From Rhipicephalus microplus (taxonomy: Eukaryota > Arthropoda > Arachnida > Ixodida > Ixodidae), in assembly GCF_043290135.1 (NCBI RefSeq), contig NC_134707.1:141051319-141115318 (forward strand): a DNA stretch of 64,000 nt, given 5' to 3'. The notes beneath the pieces are model-generated. The model worked only from the letters and a program-made list of their open reading frames with translations, was not told the origin of the DNA and made no database searches. Every line of letters begins with the position of its first letter. Position 1 is the first letter of the stretch. This document shows, one piece after another, positions 1 through 11,700 of the stretch. A program made the position numbers and the translations under genes.

Positions 1-3000
1 GTTGCGGAGTGTCTGACTGTGGAGTTTGTAGTTGCACAGTCTCTAGTTGTGCAGTCTCTAGTTGTGGAGATTCTAGTTGTGGAGTTGATAGTTGTGGTGA
101 CTCTAGTTGTGGAGTTTCTAGTTGCGGAATCTGTCGTTGCGGAGTCTCAAGTTGTGGAGTGTCTAATCGTAGAGTTTCTAGTTGCGGAGTTTTCTTTTTG
201 TGGAGTCTCCAGTTGTGGAATTTCTAGTTGTGGAGTTTCTAGTTGCAGAGTTTCTAGTTGGCAGTCTCTAGCTGTGGAGTTTCTAGTTGCGGAGTTTCTA
301 GTTGGGGAGTTTCTAGTTGTGGAGACTCTAGTTGTGGAGTTTCTAGCTGTGGAGTTTCTAGCTTCGGAGTTTCTAGTTGCGGTGTTTACTAGTGTCAGAG
401 TATCTAGTTGCAAGTTTCTAGCTGTGGAGTTTATAGTGGCGGAGTTTCTGGTTGCAGAGTTTCTAGTTGCGGAGTCTGTCGTTGTGGAGTCTCAAGTTGT
501 GGAGTGTCTAGTCGTGGAGTTTCTAGTTGCGGAGTTTTCTAATTGGGGACTTTTTTGTTGTAGAGTTTCTAGTTTTAAATTTCTAGTTGTGTATTTTCTA
601 ATTGCAGAGTTTCTAGTTGCGGAGTTTCTAGTTGTGTAGTTTCTAGTTTGGGAGTTTCTACTTAAGTTTATAGTTGTGGATTTTCTTGTTGCCGAGTTTC
701 GAGTTGCAGAGTTTCAAGTTGTGGAGTATGTCGTTGCAGAGTCTCAAGTTGTGGAATGTCTAGTCGTGGAGTTTCTAGTTTCGGAGTTTTCTAGTTGTGG
801 AAATTCTAGTTGTGGAGTTTCTATTTGCGGAGTTTCTGACTGTGGAGTTTCTAGTTTCAGAGCCTCTAGTTGTGCAGTCTCTAGTTGTGGAGTTTCTACT
901 TGTGGAGTTTATAGTTCTGGAGACTCTAGTTGTGGAGTTTCTAGTTGCGGAGTTTCTAGTTGCAGAGTTTCTAGTTGCAAGTTTCTAGCTGTGGAGTTTC
1001 TAGTTGCGGAGTTTCTAGTTGCAGAGTTTCTAGTTGCGGAGCCTGTCGTTGCGGAGTCTCAAGTTGTGGAGTGTCTAGTCGTGGAGTTTCTAGTTGCGGA
1101 GTTTTCTGGTTGTGGAGTCTCTAGTTGTGGATTTTCTAGTTGTGGAGTTTCTAGTTGAGGAGTTTCTGGTTGCAGAGTTTCTAGTTGCGGAGTCTTTCGT
1201 TGCGGAGACTCAAGTTGTAGCGTGTCTAGTGGTGGAGTTTCTAGTTGCAGAATTTTCTAGTTGTGGAGTCTCTAGTTGTGGAGTTTCTTGTTGCGAAGTG
1301 TCTAGTTATGGAGTTTCTAGTTGTAAATTTTCTAGTTGTGGAGTTTCTAGTTGCGGAGTTTCTAGCTGTTGAGTTTCTAGTGGCGGAGTCTCTAGATGTG
1401 CAGTCTCTAGTTGTGGAGTCTCTTGCTGTGGAGTTCCTAGTTGTGGAGCTTCTAGATGGGAAGTTTCTAGCTGTGGAGTTTCTAGTTGCGGAGTTTCTAG
1501 TTGCAGAGTTTCTAGTTGCAGACGTTCTAGCTTTGGAGTTTCTAGTACCAGAGTTTCTAGTTGCGGGCGCTCTAGCTGTGCAGTTTCTAGTTGCAGAGTT
1601 TCTAGTGGCGTAGTTTCTAGTTGTGGTGTTTCAAGTTGTGGAGTTTCTAGTTGCGGAGTTTCTAGCTGTTGAGTTCTAGTTGCCGAGTTTCTAGTTGCAA
1701 AGCCTCAAGTTGTTGAGTTTCTAGTTGTGGAGGTTATAGTTGTGGAGTTTCTAGTTGCGGTGTTTCTAGCTGTGGAGTTTCTAGTTGCAGAGTCTCTAGT
1801 TGGCAGTCTCTAGTTGTGGAGTTTCTAGTTGCGGAGTTTCTATTTGGGGAGTTTCTAGTTGTGGAGACTCTAGTTGTGGAGTTTCTAGTTGTGGAGTTTC
1901 TAGCTTTGGAGTTTCTAGTTGCGGTGTTTACTAGTGCAGAGTATCTAGTTGCAAGTTTCTAGCTGTGGAGTTTATAGTGGCGGAGTTTCTGGTTGCAGAG
2001 TTTCTAGTTGCGGAGTCTGTCGTTGCGGAGTCTCAAGTTGTGGAGTGTCTAGTCGTGGAGTTTCTAGTTGCGGAGTTTTCTTTTTGAGGAGTCTCCAGTT
2101 GTGGTATTTCTAGTTGTGGAGTTTCTAGTTGCGGAGTTTCTAGTTGTTGAGTTTCTAGTTGCCGAGTTTCTAGTTGCAATGTCTCAAGTTGTGGAGTTTC
2201 TAGTTTTGGAGGTTCTAGTTGTGGAGTTTCTAGTTTCGGAGTTTCTAGCTGTGGAGTTTCTAGTTTCAGAGTCTCTAGTTGGCAGTCTCTAGTTGTGGAG
2301 TTTCCAGTTGCGGAGTTTCTAGTTGGGGAGTTTCTAGTCGTGGAGACTCTAGTTGTGGAGTTTCTAGTTGTGTAGTTTCTAGCTTTGGAGTTTCTAGTTG
2401 CGGAGTTTACTAGTTGCAGAGTTTCTAGTTGCAAGTTTCTAGCTGTGGAGTTTACACTGGCGGAGTTTCTGGTTGCAGAGTTTCTAGTTGCGGAGTCTGT
2501 CGTTGCGGAGTCTCAAGTTGTGGAGTGTCTAGTCGTGGAGTTTCTAGTTGCGGAGTTTTCTAGTTGGGGAGTTTCTTGTTGTAGAGTTTCTAGTTTTAAA
2601 TTTCTAGTTGTGGATTTTTAATTGCAGAGTTTCTAGTTGCGAAGTTTCTAGTTGTGTAGATTCTAGTTGGGGAGTTTCTACTTGAGTTTATAGTTGTGGA
2701 TTTTCTTGTTGCAGAGTTTAGAGTTGCAGAGTTTCAAGTTGTGGAGTATGTCGATGCAGAGTCTCAAGTTTTGAAGTGTCTAGTCGTGGAGTTTCTAGTT
2801 TCGGAGTTTTCTAGTTGTGGAGTATCTAGTTGTGGAGTTTCTAGTTGCGGAGTTTCTGACTGTGGAGTTTGTAGTTGCAGAGTCTCTAGTTGTGCAGTCT
2901 CTAGTTGTGGAGATTCTAGTTGTGGAGTTGATAGTTGTGGTGACTCTAGTTGTGGAGTTTCTAGTTGCGGAGTTTCTAGTTGCAGAGTTTCTAGTTGCAA

Positions 3001-5523
3001 GTTTCCAGCTGTGGAGTTTCAAGTTGCGGAGTTTCTAGCTGTGGAGTTTCTAGGTGTGGAGTCTCTAGATGAGGAGTCTCTAGTTGTGGAGTTTCTAGTT
3101 CTGGAGTTTCTAGTTGCAGAGTTTTTACTTGCGAAGTCTGTCGTTGCGGAGTCTCAAATTGTAGAGTGTCTAGTCGTGGAGTTTCTAGTGGCGGAGTTTT
3201 CTAGTTGTGGAGTCTCTAGTTGTGGAGTTTCTAGTTGCGAAGTGTCTAGATATAGAGTTTCTAGTTGTAAAGTTTCTAGTTGTGGATTTTGTAGTTGCGG
3301 AGTTTCTAGCTGTGGAGTTTCTTGTTGCGGGGTCTCTAGTTGTGCAGTCTCTAGTTGTGGAGTCTCTTGCTGAAGAGTTCCTAGTTGAGGAGTTTCTAGT
3401 TGGGGAGTTTCTAGCTGTGGAGTTTCTTGTTGCGGAGTTTCTAGTTGCAGAGTTTCTAGTTGCGGACGTTCTAGTTGCGGTATCTCTAGTTGTGGAGTTT
3501 CTAGTTGCGGAGTTTCTAGCTGTGGAGTTTCTAGTTGCGGAGTCTCTAGTTGTGCAGTCTCTAGTTGTGGAGTTTCTCGTTGTGGAGTTTCTAGTTGTGG
3601 AGTTTTTAGTTGTAAAGACTCTAGTTGTGGAGTTTCTAGTTGTGGAGTTTCTAGCTTTTTAGTTTCTAGTTGCGGAGTTTCTAGTTGCGGAGTTTCTAGT
3701 TGCACGTTTTAGCTGTGGAGTTTATAGTGGCGGAGTTTCTAGTTGCAGAGTTTCTAGTTGTGGAATCGGTCGTTGCGGAGTCTCAAGTGGTGAAGTGTCT
3801 AGTCGTGGAGACTCTAGTTGCGGAGTTTTCTTTTTGTGGAGTCTCCAGTTGTGGAATTTCTAGTTGTAGAGTTTCTAGTTCTTGAGTTTCTAGTTGTGGA
3901 GTCTGTAGTTTTGGAGTATCTGGTTGTGGTGTTTCAAGTTGTGGAGTTTCTAGTTGTGGAGTTTCTAGTTGCGGAGTTTCTAGCTGTTGAGTTTCTAGTT
4001 GCCGAGTTTCTAGTTGCAAAGTCTCAAGTTGTGGAGTTTCTAGTTGTGGAGGTTCTAGTTGTGGAGTTTCTAGTTGCGGAGTTTCTAGCTGTGGAGTTTC
4101 TAGTTGCAGAGTCTCTAGTTGGCAGTCTCTGGTTGTGGAGTTTCTAGCTGTGGAGTTTCTAATTGCAGAGTTTCTAGTTGCATAGTTTCTAGTTGTAGAG
4201 TTTCTAGTTGTGGAGTTTTAGTTGCGGAGTTTCTAGTTGTGAAGATTCTAGTTGTGGAGTTTCTAGTTGTGGAGTTTCTAGTTGTGGAGTTTTTAGTTGC
4301 AGAGTTTCTAGTTGTGGAGTCTCTAATTGTTGAGTTTCTGGTTGTGGAGTTTCTAGTTGTGGAGTTTGTAGTTGTAGAGTCTGTAGTTGTGGAGTTTCTA
4401 GTTGTGGAGTTCCTAGTTATGGAGTCTCGAGTTGTGGAGTTTCTAGTTGCGGAGTTTCTAAGTGTGGAGTTTCTAGTTGTGGAATTTGTAGTTGTGGAGT
4501 ATCTAGTTGCAGTGTTTGAAGTTGTGGAGTTTGTAGTTGGAGTTTCTAGGTGTGGAGTTTCTAGTTGCTGAGTTTCTAGTGGCCGAGTTTCTAGTTGCGA
4601 AGTCTCAAGTTGTGCAGTCTCTAGTTTTGAAGTTTCTAGTTGTGGATTTTCTAGTTGCGGAGTTTCTAGTTGCGGAGTTTCAAGTTGTGTAGTTTCTAGT
4701 TGGGGAGTTTCTACTTAAGTTTATAGTTGTTTACTTTCTTGTTGCAGAGTTTCGAGTTGTAGAGTTTCAAGTTGTGGAGTTTCTAGTTCCGGAGTCTCTA
4801 GTTGTGGAGTTTCTAGTTGCGCAGTTTCTAGCTGTGGAGTTTCTAGTTGCGGAGTCTCTAGTTGTGCAGTCTCTAGTTGTGGAGTTTCTAGTTGCGGAGT
4901 TTCTAGTTGTGGAGTTTCTAGTTGTGGAGACTCTAGTTGTGAAGTTTCTAGCTTTTGAGTTTCTAGTTGGAAGTTTCTAGTTGCGGTCTTTCTAGTTGCG
5001 GAATCTGTCGTTGCGGAGCCTCAAGTTGTGGATTGTCTAATCGTGGAGTTTCTAGTTGCGGAGTTTTCTTTTTGTGGAGTCACCAGTTGTGAGATTTCTA
5101 GTTGTAGAGTTTCTAGTTGCGGAGTTTCTAGTTGCGGAGTGTCTGGTGGTGGAGTTTCTAGTTCTGGAGTTTCTAGTTGTGGAGTCTGTAGTTGTGGAAT
5201 TTGTAGTTGTGGAGTATCTGGTTGTGGTGTTTCAAGTTGTGGAGTTTCTATTTGTGGAGTTTCTAGTTGTGGAGTTTCTAGTTGTTGAGTTTCTAGTTGC
5301 CAAGTTTCTAGTTGCAAAGTCTCAAGTTGTGGAGTTTCTAGTTGTGGAGTTTCTAGTTGTGGAGTTTCTAGTTGCGGAGTTTCTAGTTGAGGAGTTTCTA
5401 GCTGTGGAGTTTCTAGTTGCGAAGTGTCTAGTTATAAAGTTTCTTGTTGTAAAGTTTCTAGTTGTGGAGTTTCTAGTTGCGGAGTTTCTAGCTGTGGAGT
5501 TTCTAGTTGCGGAGTCTCTAGTT

Positions 5524-5762
5524 GATTGATGATATGTGGGGCTTAACGTCTCAAAACCACCATATGATTATGAGAGACGCCGTAGTGGAGGGCTCCGGAA
5601 ATTTCGACCACCTGGGGTTCTTTAACGTGCACCCAAATCTGATCACACCGGCCTACAACATTTCCGCCTCCATTGGAAATGCAGCCGCCGCCGCCGGGAT
5701 TCGAACCCGCGACCTGCGGGTCAGCAGCCGAGTACCTTATCCACTTGACCACCGCAGCGGGG
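5524..5762 (-). mobile_element. tRNA-derived tick SINE, copy 1
   Basis: This is a 239 bp non-satellite segment. Read on the minus strand it starts with a tRNA-like head. The B box matches GGTTCGAATCC exactly (5697-5707) and an A-box-like TGGTCAAGTGG lies at 5741-5751, the order and spacing of an RNA polymerase III internal promoter. By eye the head resembles tRNA-Ser(GCU), but no full cloverleaf is kept. A GCC-rich linker and a unique body follow, ending in a short ATCATCAATC-type tail at 5524. The satellite on both sides carries AGTCTCTAGTT, which could be an 11 bp target duplication, but the same string is common in the satellite itself. The sequence resembles SINEs of hard ticks such as Ruka (recalled, not searched). 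It encodes no protein. Confidence 0.88.
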
Positions 5763-8700
5763 CAGTCTCTAGTTGTGCAGTCTCTAGTTGTGCAGTCTCT
5801 TGCTGTAGAGTTTCTAGTTGTGGAGCTTCTAGTTGGGAAGTTTCTAGCTTTGGAGTTTCTAGTTGCGGAGTTTCTTGTTGCAGAGTTTCTAGTTGCGGAC
5901 GTTCTAGCTGTGGAGTTTCGAGTTGCAGAGTTTCTAGTTGCGGGCGCTCTAGCTGTGCAGTTTCTAGTTGCAGAGTTTCTAGTGGCGTAATTTTTAGTTG
6001 TGGAGTTTCTAGTTGTGGAGTTTTTAGTTGCGCAGTTTCTAGTTGTGGAGTTTGAAGTTGTGGAATTTATATGTGTGGAGTTTTTAGTTGTGCAGTTTAA
6101 TGTTGTCGAGTTTCTAGTTGCAGAGTTTCCAGTAGTGGAGTTTCTAGTTGTGCAGTTTTTAGTTGTGGAGTCTCTAGTTAATGAGTCTCTTGTTGTGGAA
6201 TTTCGAGTTTTGGAGTTTCTAGTTTTGGAGTTTGTACTTGCGGAGAGTCTGGTGGTGGAGTTTCTAGTTGCGGAGTTTCTAGCTGTGGAGTTTCTAGTTG
6301 CGGAGTCTCTAGTTGTGCAGTCTCTAGTTGTGGAGTTTCTCGTTGTGGAGTTTCTAGTTGTGGAGTTTTTAGTTGTAAAGACTCTAGTTGTGGAGTTTCT
6401 AGTTGTGGAGTTTCTAGCTTTTTAGTTTATAGTTGCGGAGTTTCTAGTTGCAAGTTTCTAGCTGTGGAGTTTATAGTGGCGGAGTTTCTAGTTGCAGAGT
6501 TTCTAGTTGTGGAATCGGTCGTTGCGGAGTCTCAAGTGGTGGAGCGTCTAGTCGTGGAGATTCTAGTTGCGGAGTTTTCTTTTTGTGGAGTCTCCAGTTG
6601 TGGAATTTCTAGTTGTAGAGTTTCTAGTTTTTGAGTTTCTAGTTGTGGAGTCTGTAGTTTTGGAGTATCTGGTTGTGGTGTTTCAAGTTGTGGAGTTTCT
6701 AGTTGTGGAGTTTCTAGTTGCGGAGTTTCTAGCTGTTGAGTTTCTAGATGCCGAGTTTCTAGTTGCAAAGTCTCAAGTTGTGGAGTTTCTAGTGGTGGAG
6801 GTTCTAGTTGTGGAGTTTCTAGTTGCGCAGTTTCTAGCTGTGGAGTTTCTAGTTGCAGAGTCTCTAGTTGGCAGTCTCTAGCTGTGGTGTTTCTAGTTGC
6901 GGAGTTCCTAGTTGGGGAGTTTCTAGTTGTGGAGTTTCTAGTTGTGGAGTTTCTAGCTGTGGAGTTTCTAGCTTTGGAGTTTCTAGTTGCGGTGTTTACT
7001 AGTGTCAGAGTATCTAGTTGCAAGTTTCTAGCTGTGGAGTTTATAGTGGCGGAGTTTCTGGTTGCAGAGTTTCTAATTGCGGAGTCTGTCGTTGTGGAGT
7101 CTCAAGTAGTGGAGTGTCTAGTCGTGGAGTTTCTAGTTGCGGAGTTTTCTAATTGGGGAGTTTTTTGTTGTAGAGTTTCTAGTTTTAAATTTCTAGTTGT
7201 GTATTTTCTAATTGCAGAGTTTCTAGTTGCGGAGTTTGTAGTTGTGTAGTTTCTAGTTTGGGAGTTTCTACTTAAGTTTATAGTTGTGGATTTTCTTGTT
7301 GCCGAGTTTCGAGTTGCAGAGTTTCAAGTTGTGGAGTATGTCGTTGCAGAGTCTCAAGTTGTGGAATGTCTAGTCGTGGAGTTTCTAGTTTCGGAGTTTT
7401 CTAGTTGTGGAAATTCTAGTTGTGGAGTTTCTATTTGCGGAGTTTCTGACTGTGGAGTTTCTAGTTTCAGAGCCGCTAGTTGTGCAGTCTCTAGTTGTGG
7501 AGTTTCTAGTTGTGGAGTTTATAGTTGCAGAGACTCTAGTTGTGGTTGTTTCTAGTTGCGGAGTTTCTAGATGCAGAGTTTCTAGTTGCAAGTTTCTTGC
7601 TGTGGAGTTTCTAGTTGCGGAGTTTCTAGTTGCAGAGTTTCTAGTTGCGGAGCCTGTCGTTGCGGAGTCTCAAGTTGTGGAGTGTCTAGTCGTGGAGTTT
7701 CTAGTTGCGGAGTTTTCTAGTTGTGGAGTTTCTAGTTGTGGAGTTTCTAGTTGCGGAGTTTCTAGTGTTGAGTTCTAGTTGCCGAGTTTCTAGTTGCAAA
7801 GTCTCAAGTTGTTGAGTTTCTAGTTGTGGAGTTTCTAGTTGTGGAGTTTCTAGTTGCAGAGTTTCTAGTTGCGGAGTCTTAAATTGCGGAGTCCCAAGTT
7901 GTAGAGTGTCTAGTCGTGGAGTTTCTAGTTGCAGAGTTTTCTAGTTGAGGAGTCTCTAGTTGTGGAGTTTTTAGTTGCGAAGTGTCTAGTTTTGGAGTTT
8001 CTAGTTGTAAAGTTTCTAGTCGTGGAGTTTCTAGTTGCGGAGTTTTCTAGTTGTGGAGTCACTAGTTGTGGAGTTTCTAGTTGTGGAGTTTCTTGTTGCG
8101 GAGTTTCTAGTTGCAGAGTTTCTAGTTGCGGACGTTCTAGCTGTGGAGTTTCTATTTGCAGAGTTTCTAGTTGCATAGTTTCCAGTTGTAGAGTTTCTAG
8201 TTGTTGAGTTTTAGTTGCGGAGTTTCTAGTTGTGAAGATTCTAGTTGTGGAGTTTCTAGTTGTGGAGTTTCTAGTTCTGGAGTTTTTAGTTCCAGAGTTT
8301 CTAGTTGTGGAGTCTCTAATTGTTGAGTTTCTGGTTGTGGAGTTTCTAGTTGTGGAGTTTGTAGTTGTAGAGTCTGTAGTTGTGGAGTTTCTAGTTGTGG
8401 AGTTCCTAGTTATGGAGTCTCGAGTTGTGGAGTTTCTAGTTGCGGAGTTTCTAAATGTGGAGTTTCTAGTTGTGGAATTTGTAGTTGTGGAGTATCTAGT
8501 TGCGGTGTTTGAAGTTGTGGAGTATGTAGTTGGAGTTTCTAGTTGCGGAGTTTCTAGCTGTGGAGTTTCTAGTTGCGGAGTCTCTAGTTGTGCAGTCTCT
8601 AGTTGTGGAGTTTCTCGTTGTGGAGTTTCTAGTTGTGGAGTTTTTAGTTGTAAAGACTCTAGTTGTGGAGTTTCTAGTTGTGGAGTTTCTAGCTTTTTAG

Positions 8701-11700
8701 TTTCTAGTTGCGGAGTTTCTAGCTGCAAATTTCTAGCTGTGGAGTTTATAGTGGCGGAGTTTCTAGTTGCAGAGTTTCTAGTTGTGGAATCGGTCGTTGC
8801 GGAGTCTCAAGTGGTGGAGCGTCTAGTCGTGGAGATTCTAGTTGCGGAGTTTTCTTTTTGTGGAGTCTCCAGTTGTGGAATTTCTAGTTGTAGAGTTTCT
8901 AGTTCTTGTGTTTCTAGTTGTGGAGTCTATAGTTTTGGAGTATCTGGTTGTGGTGTTTCAAGTTGTGGAGTTTCTAGTTGTGGAGTTTCTAGTTGCGGAG
9001 TTTCTAGCTGTTGAGTTTCTAGTTGCCGAGTTTCTAGTTGCAAAGTCTCAAGTTGTGGAGTTTCTAGTGGTGGAGGTTCTAGTTGTGGAGTTTCTAGTTG
9101 CGCAGTTTCTAGCTGTGGAGTTTCTAGTTGCAGAGTCTCTAGTTGGCACTCTCTAGCTGTAGAGTTTCTAGTTGCGGAGTTTCTAGTTGGGGAGTTTCTA
9201 GTTGTGGAGACTCTAGTTGTGGAGTTTCTAGCTGTGGAGTTTCTAGCTTCGGAGTTTCTAGTTGCGGTGTTTACTAGTGTCAGAGTATCTAGTTGCAAGT
9301 TTCTAGCTGTGGAGTTTATAGTGGCGGAGTTTCTGGTTGCAGAGTTTCTAGTTGCGGATTCTGTCGTTGTGGAGTCTCAAGTTGTGGAGTGTCTAGTCGT
9401 GGAGTTTCTAGTTGCGGAGTTTTCTAATTGGGGAGTTTTTTGTTGCAGAGTTTCTAGTTTTGAATTTCTAGTTGTGTATTTTCTAATTGCAGAGTTTCTA
9501 GTTGCGGAGTTTCTAGTTGTGTAGTTTCTAGTTTGGGAGTTTCTACTTAAGTTTATAGTTGTGGATTTTCTTGTTGCCGAGTTTCGAGTTGCAGAGTTTC
9601 AAGTTGTGGAGTATGTCGTTGCAGAGTCTCAAGTTGTGGAATGTCTAGTCGTGGAGTTTCTAGTTTCGGAGTTTTCTAGTTGTGGAAATTCTAGTTGTGG
9701 AGTTTCTATTTGCGGAGTTTATAGTTCTGGAGACTCTAGTTGTGGAGTTTCTAGTTGCGGAGTTTCTAGTTGCAGAGTTTCTAGTTGCAAGTTTCTAGCT
9801 GTGGAGTTTCTAGTTGCGGAGTTTCTAGTTGCAGAGTTTCTAGTTGCGGAGCCTGTCGTTGCGGAGTCTCAAGTTGTGGAGTGTCTAGTCGTGGAGTTTC
9901 TAGTTGCGGAGTTTTCTGGTTGTGGAGTCTCTAGTTGTGGAGTTTCTAGTTGTGGAGTTTCTAGTTGTGGAGTTTCTGGTTGCAGAGTTTCTAGTTGCGG
10001 AGTCTTTCGTTGCGGAGACTCAAGTTGTAGCGTGTCTAGTGGTGGAGTTTCTAGTTGCAGAATTTTCTAGTTGTGGAGTCTCTAGTTGTGGAGTTTCTTG
10101 TTGCGAAGTGTCTAGTTATGGAGTTTCTAGTTGTAAATTTTCTAGTTGTGGAGTTTCTAGTTGCGGAGTTTCTAGCTGTTGAGTTTGTAGTGGCGGAGTC
10201 TCTAGATGTGCAGTCTCTAGTTGTGGAGTCTCTTGCTGTGGAGTTCCTAGTTGTGGAGCTTCTAGTTGGGAAGTTTCTAGCTGTGGAGTTTCTAGTTGCG
10301 GAGTTTGTAGTTGCAGAGTTTCTAGTTGCAGACGTTCTAGCTGTGGAGTTTCTAGTTCCAGAGTTTCTAGTTGCGGGCGCTCTAGCTGTGCAGTTTCTAG
10401 TTGCAGAGTTTCTAGTGGCGTAGTTTCTAGTTGTGGTGTTTCAAGTTGTGGAGTTTCTAGTTGTGGAGTTTCTAGTTGCGGAGTTTCTAGCTGTTGAGTT
10501 CTAGTGGCCGAGTTTCTAGTTGCAAAGCCTCAAGTTGTTGAGTTTCTAGTTGTGGAGGTTATAGTTGTGGAGTTTCTAGTTGCGGAGTTTCTAGCTGTGG
10601 AGTTTCTAGTTGCGGAGTCTGTCGTTGCGGAGTCTCAAGTTGTGGAGTGTCTAGTTGCGGAGTTTTCTTTTTGAGGAGTCTCCAGTTGTGGAATTTCTAG
10701 TTGTGGAGTTTCTAGTTGCGGAGTTTCTAGTTGTTGAGTTTCTAGTTGCCGAGTTTCTAGTTGCAATGTCTCAAGTTGTGGAGTTTCTAGTTTTGGAGGT
10801 TCTAGTTGTGGAGTTTCTAGTTTCGGAGTTTCTAGCTGTGGAGTTTCTAGTTTCAGAGTCTCTAGTTGGCAGTCTCTAGTTGTGGAGTTTCTAGTTGCGG
10901 AGTTTCTAGTTGGGGAGTTTCTAGTTGTGGAGACTCTAGTTGTGGAGTTTCTAGTTGTGTAGTTTCTAGCTTTGGAGTTTCTAGTTGCGGAGTTTACTAG
11001 TTGCAGAGTTTCTAGTTGCAAGTTTCTAGCTGTGGAGTTTACACTGGCGGAGTTTCTGGTTGCAGAGTTTCTAGTTGCGGAGTCTGTCGTTGCGGAGTCT
11101 CAAGTTGTGGAGTGTCTAGTCGTGGAGTTTCTAGTTGCGGAGTTTTCTAGTTGGGGAGTTTCTTGTTGTAGAGTTTCTAGTTTTAAATTTCTAGTTGTGG
11201 ATTTTCTAATTGCAGAGTTTCTAGTTGCGAAGTTTCTAGTTGTGTAGATTCTAGTTGGGGAGTTTCTACTTGAGTTTATAGTTGTGGATTTTCTTGTTGC
11301 AGAGTTTAGAGTTGCAGAGTTTCAAGTTGTGGAGTATGTCGATGCAGAGTCTCAAGTTTTGTAGTGTCTAGTCGTGGAGTTTCTAGTTTCGGAGTTTTCT
11401 AGTTGTGGAGTATCTAGTTGTGGAGTTTCTAGTTGCGGAGTTTCTGAGTGTGGAGTTTGTAGTTGCAGAGTCTCTAGTTGTGCAGTCTCTAGTTGTGGAG
11501 TTTCTAGTTGTGGAGTTGATAGTTGTGGTGACTCTAGTTGTGGAGTTTCTAGTTGCGGAGTTTCTAGTTGCAGAGTTTCTAGCTGCAAGTTTCCAGCTGT
11601 GGAGTTTCAAGTTGCGGAGTTTCTAGCTGTGGAGTTTCTAGTTGTGGAGTCTCTAGATGAGGAGTCTCTAGTTGTGGAGTTTCTAGTTCTGGAGTTTCTA

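Noticed and set aside
4119..4571. Possible pentapeptide-repeat or cysteine-rich (SSCGV) protein
   Set aside because: The five-residue repeats follow from the DNA period. The sequence lacks the Asn/Asp-Leu core of pentapeptide-repeat proteins, and frame breaks are random relative to any domain.
5697..5762. Functional tRNA gene on the minus strand
   Set aside because: A and B boxes are present, but the arms do not pair into a full cloverleaf, and the unit continues into a SINE body with an AT-rich tail. All copies sit in the satellite.
5522..6055. Open frames starting in the SINE and running into satellite (reading MIDDMWGLTSQ...)
   Set aside because: These are chance translations of SINE DNA fused to a stop-free satellite frame; the same artefact recurs at every SINE copy.
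7925..8728. Longest satellite open frame (267 codons, minus strand), reading as QLETP and TRNST repeats
   Set aside because: It is a by-product of the 15 bp period. Overlapping open frames exist on the other strand, the reading switches frame midway, and no flanking gene signals are seen.
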